Part shown: one piece after another, positions 61,144-64,000 of the stretch | How positions within the stretch are numbered: position 1 is the first letter of the stretch | Layout: each line of letters starts with the position of its first letter | NCBI GenBank assembly: GCA_021234535.1 | Contig: CM037842.1 | Span: 27,682,189-27,746,188, forward strand | DNA: 64,000 nucleotides | From: Stichopus chloronotus | Taxonomy: Eukaryota > Echinodermata > Holothuroidea > Aspidochirotida > Stichopodidae | Direction: 5' to 3' | Position numbers and translations under genes: made by a program | Notes under the pieces: generated by a model | What the model was told of the DNA's origin: nothing | Database searches by the model: none | The model's input: only the letters and a program-made list of their open reading frames with translations

Positions 61144-62358
61144 GGGACATCCCTATGTTCCGACATATCTATGTTTCGACAGCCCTGTATTCCGACGTCT
61201 CTATGTTTCGACAGCCCTTAATTTCGACGTCTCTATGTTCCGCCAACCCTATATTTCGACGTTTCAATATTCCGACATCTCTATCTTTCGACGTCTCTAT
61301 ATTCCGACAAAAGTTAACTTTGGCGCCGAAGGAAATGTACATTGGCGCCGAAGAAACGTACTTGGGCGCCGATAAAGTACATTGGCGCCGAAGAAACGTA
61401 CTTAGGCGCCGAAAAAGTACTTTGGTGCCAAAGAAAATGTACATTGGCGCCGAAAAAGTACTTTGGCGCCGAAGAAAATGTACATTGGCGCCGAAGAAAG
61501 GTACTTGGGCGCCGAAAAAGTACATTGGCACTGAAGAAACGTACTTAGGCGCCGAAAAAGTACTTTGGCGCCGAGGAAAATGTACATTGTCGCCGAAGAA
61601 TATGTACATTGTCGCCGAAGAATATGTACATTGTCGCCAAAAAAAAAAGTACTTTGGCGCCGAAGAAACGTACTTGGCGCCGAAAAAGTACATTGGCGCC
61701 GAAGAAACGTACTTAGGCGCCGAAAAAGTACTTTGGCGTCGAGGAAAATGTACATTGTCGCCGAAAAAAAAACGTACTTTGGCCCCGGAGAAAATGTACA
61801 TTGTGGCCGATGTCCATTTTAACGGCGCCAAAGTATAATTTTCTACCGACGTCAAAGTACACGTTGTTGTCGGCGTCAAAGTACACTTTTAGGGGGTCAA
61901 AGTATATTCTTCACCGGCTCCAAAGTACGTATGAATCGTTTCCAAAGTACACTTTAATCGGCGCCATAATATATTTATATGATCGGCGCCAAAGTATCGT
62001 TTTCATCGGCGCCAATGTTCATTTTAACGGTGCCGAAGTACAATTTTTGGGTGGGCCAAAATACACTCTTCATAGGCGCCAAAGCATAGGCGCCAAAGCG
62101 CTAATGTACATTCCTCGCCGAAGTACACTTCTTATCGGCAGCAAAGTACACTTTTTGTCGAAGCATAGAGATGTTCGAAACATAGAGAAGTCGGTATATA
62201 GAGTTGTCGGAATATAGATATGTCGGAAATATAGACACGTAAATGAAGTCTCTATATTCCGACGTCTCTATGTTCCGACAAAAAATGTACTTTGGTGCCG
62301 ATTTGTCGGAACATAGAGATGTCGGAACAAAGAGATGTCGAAACATAGAGATGTAACC
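61144..62358. mobile_element. Foldback (TU/FB-like) transposon made of nested inverted minisatellites
   Basis: The termini are inverted: left GGGACATCCCTATGTTCCGA, right (complement) GGTTACATCTCTATGTTTCG. The outer domain (61144-61310, and 62160-62358 in mirror) is a tandem of a roughly 16-bp unit, CTCTATGTTCCGACAT. The inner domain (61315-61805) is a tandem of 19-22-bp units such as TTGGCGCCGAAGAAAATGTA. From about 61806 to 62155 the same unit appears in the opposite orientation, more diverged (GGCGCCAAAGTATCGTTTTC). The whole is one large imperfect palindrome with no transposase gene. Long open frames on both strands arise because the units lack stops. The design matches what is known of sea urchin TU and fly FB elements. 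Confidence 0.88.
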
Positions 62359-62368
62359 GCCCAAATCG
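62359..62368 (+). repeat. 10-bp target-site duplication, right copy
   Basis: GCCCAAATCG, identical to 61134-61143. Confidence 0.8.
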
Positions 62369-62462
62369 TCGTCGAAACTAATTCTAGCACCCCGCCCTCT
62401 GAGACCTAGCCCACCCTGGTTTGACTTTCGCTCGAGTTCCTCAGTACGCTACATATGTCATT

Positions 62463-62482
62463 TGCAGCAGCAGCAGCAGCGG
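62463..62482. repeat. (CAG)n microsatellite
   Basis: Five to six CAG triplets followed by CGG. Confidence 0.85.
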
Positions 62483-62489
62483 CATTTAC

Positions 62490-64000
62490 TATGTCCAATG
62501 ACCGTTACTAAAAGAATTTTTTTGACCTTATTTGGACCATACAATCACCATCCAGAGGACACATTTGTAGACCGGACCAAGTTCACAAAACTGAATTCTT
62601 CAAAGCATTGATTTTTGTTGGCCGAACTATTTTAGTGGTGGTGGCTGTACTTTACAATTTGAAACCTCCCGTATAGTATGTAGCCCTTAGATGTACACCT
62701 TCATTTGACTGAGAGATGTTTGCTATTCTTTAGTTTAAGTTTTCTCAGACTCTTCAGGGCCTGGGTCATACTGTCATACTGTAAGCAATTTCATTCCAAA
62801 TCATTTTCAAGTCTCTCTTTTACATGATTTACGTTTCTCATCTCCCTTTTGCCGTTTTCTGCTTCAGAAGCGGGAACTAGTTCGGGTAATGGAGGAAATG
62901 GAGATTATTCAGTTTTTTGTCGTTTAATGTAATTAACACTGCTTGAGTTCCACAGAACACAACCTGTGCATGGCATTATACAACTTGTGAGTACATATCC
63001 ATGCAGTGTGGGTGCCTCTGAATCGATCAACAGAACAGCGTCATACATGTCCGTTTCCTTCTTTGCATCTGAAGTTTTCCTGATGGTTCCCAAGAAGGAT
63101 CTAGTTAAACTTACAATAGTTATCATGTTCTTACTGTACCTTCCCTCTGGATATATGCTGGTAGAATCTCCTACCAGCTTCCCAATCTACTGAACCTGAA
63201 CAATGATGATAATCCATTTAGGATGAACGACATACAACATCTTGAAACCTGGTTGTCTTTGGATCAGGTTGCATTTAACCTTGGAAGGGGGGAAACGAAG
63301 GTTCACAGAGGGCATAAAGGTACAGACCAAGGAAAGCCACAGTACTGGTTGAGCTGGGCTGTAAATCTCATGTTTGGTTTTATACCCTGCTGGACTGATC
63401 ACTGATCTAGCATACTGTACACACACAGGGTGTCAGGCATCTGCCTGCTTGTACATTCTCATTCACACACAATGGTTCCCCTGACCTTAGGCCTGAAGGA
63501 AGTTGAAATTACTCTATATCACGTATTCATCCAAACTACAACGTTGGATTTTTGCTCTGAAATACTGTAACTAGCAAAAATGACAACCAATCACAATGAG
63601 TCTTTCATTTTGTAATGGAACTGACCAAAATGGGTGGGGGAGGGGGTTGGATGTGATAATAGTCATATCATTTTGAGAGGAAAGGATAATTGAAAATGTT
63701 TACGAGACAAATGACAAACGAAATACACAGGGCGTTCTTGGCATCTTCATTTTCAACATAACAGATTTCATTTGAGAGGATAGTAAAGGAGGCAAAGCAA
63801 GACCCTCGACACTGTCTAAGCAGGTTCATTTTCAACATTTATAAATAAAAAAGGATTTTGAAGTGTGCAATACATGCTTCGTTACTTATGATTCTATAGC
63901 ATTGAATGTTTACTTCTTTAGGGTTACTAAGGCACAATGGGGTCATTTTTCGGGTCGACAATAGATATTGATGGTCATCACATGGTCAGTGTGGTCAGTG
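62490..64000. other. Right flank; no gene firmly supported
   Basis: A reverse-strand frame around 62990-63115 reads SFLGTIRKTSDAKKETDMYD then AVLLIDSEAPTLHGYVLTS and could be an exon, but the splice sites are poor and the forward strand is open as well. The rest shows nothing recognisable. Confidence 0.35.

Noticed and set aside
61125..61879. Two ~236-codon proteins, one on each strand
   Set aside because: Artefacts of stop-free minisatellite units in the foldback element; the two strands mirror each other.

Overview
This window is animal (metazoan) nuclear DNA. It is AT-rich, carries spliced genes with GT-AG introns, and is dense in dispersed repeats, microsatellites and poly-C/poly-G tracts. 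The encoded heme-pathway enzyme and a foldback transposon resembling the sea urchin TU elements suggest a marine deuterostome, most likely an echinoderm (perhaps a sea cucumber). That assignment is inference. There are no bacterial operons, CRISPR arrays or rRNA genes.

The one gene identified with certainty is hydroxymethylbilane synthase (HMBS, porphobilinogen deaminase; third enzyme of heme synthesis) on the + strand, in nine coding exons between 6911 and 21159. All splice phases join, and all landmark residues sit exactly nine positions below their human numbers (Arg17, Asp90, Arg140/141, Arg158, dipyrromethane-cofactor Cys252). The coding sum is 1060 nt, one more than a multiple of three. 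A single extra base at about 17780 in exon 8 puts a TGA in frame, while the last exon is intact downstream. Intron 1 holds a dead CR1-like reverse transcriptase. The 3' flank carries two abutting MITEs.

21.2-36.8 kb looks intergenic. It holds a minisatellite with a roughly 136-bp higher-order period (24.3-25.3 kb), many copies of a roughly 200-bp dispersed repeat (29.8-33.6 kb), and ATT and GAT microsatellites.

36.8-55.1 kb contains several coding-like segments on the + strand. Two at 36.85 and 41.78 kb have compatible splice phase; others are at 46.44, 54.61 and 54.95 kb. I cannot assign them to a family. The same stretch contains a reverse-strand non-LTR reverse transcriptase fragment that keeps its FADD box, a 54-bp tandem array, and one of two copies of an element with a 5' palindrome, an internal roughly 170-bp tandem array and a 3' hairpin; the other copy lies at 55.5-56.8 kb.

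58.3-62.4 kb is rich in short inverted-repeat elements. They include a 0.6-kb palindromic MITE and, most notably, a 1.2-kb foldback element (61144-62358) built of nested, mirror-oriented minisatellites and flanked by a perfect 10-bp direct repeat. That element is the most unusual object in the window. The last 1.6 kb shows no gene I can support firmly.
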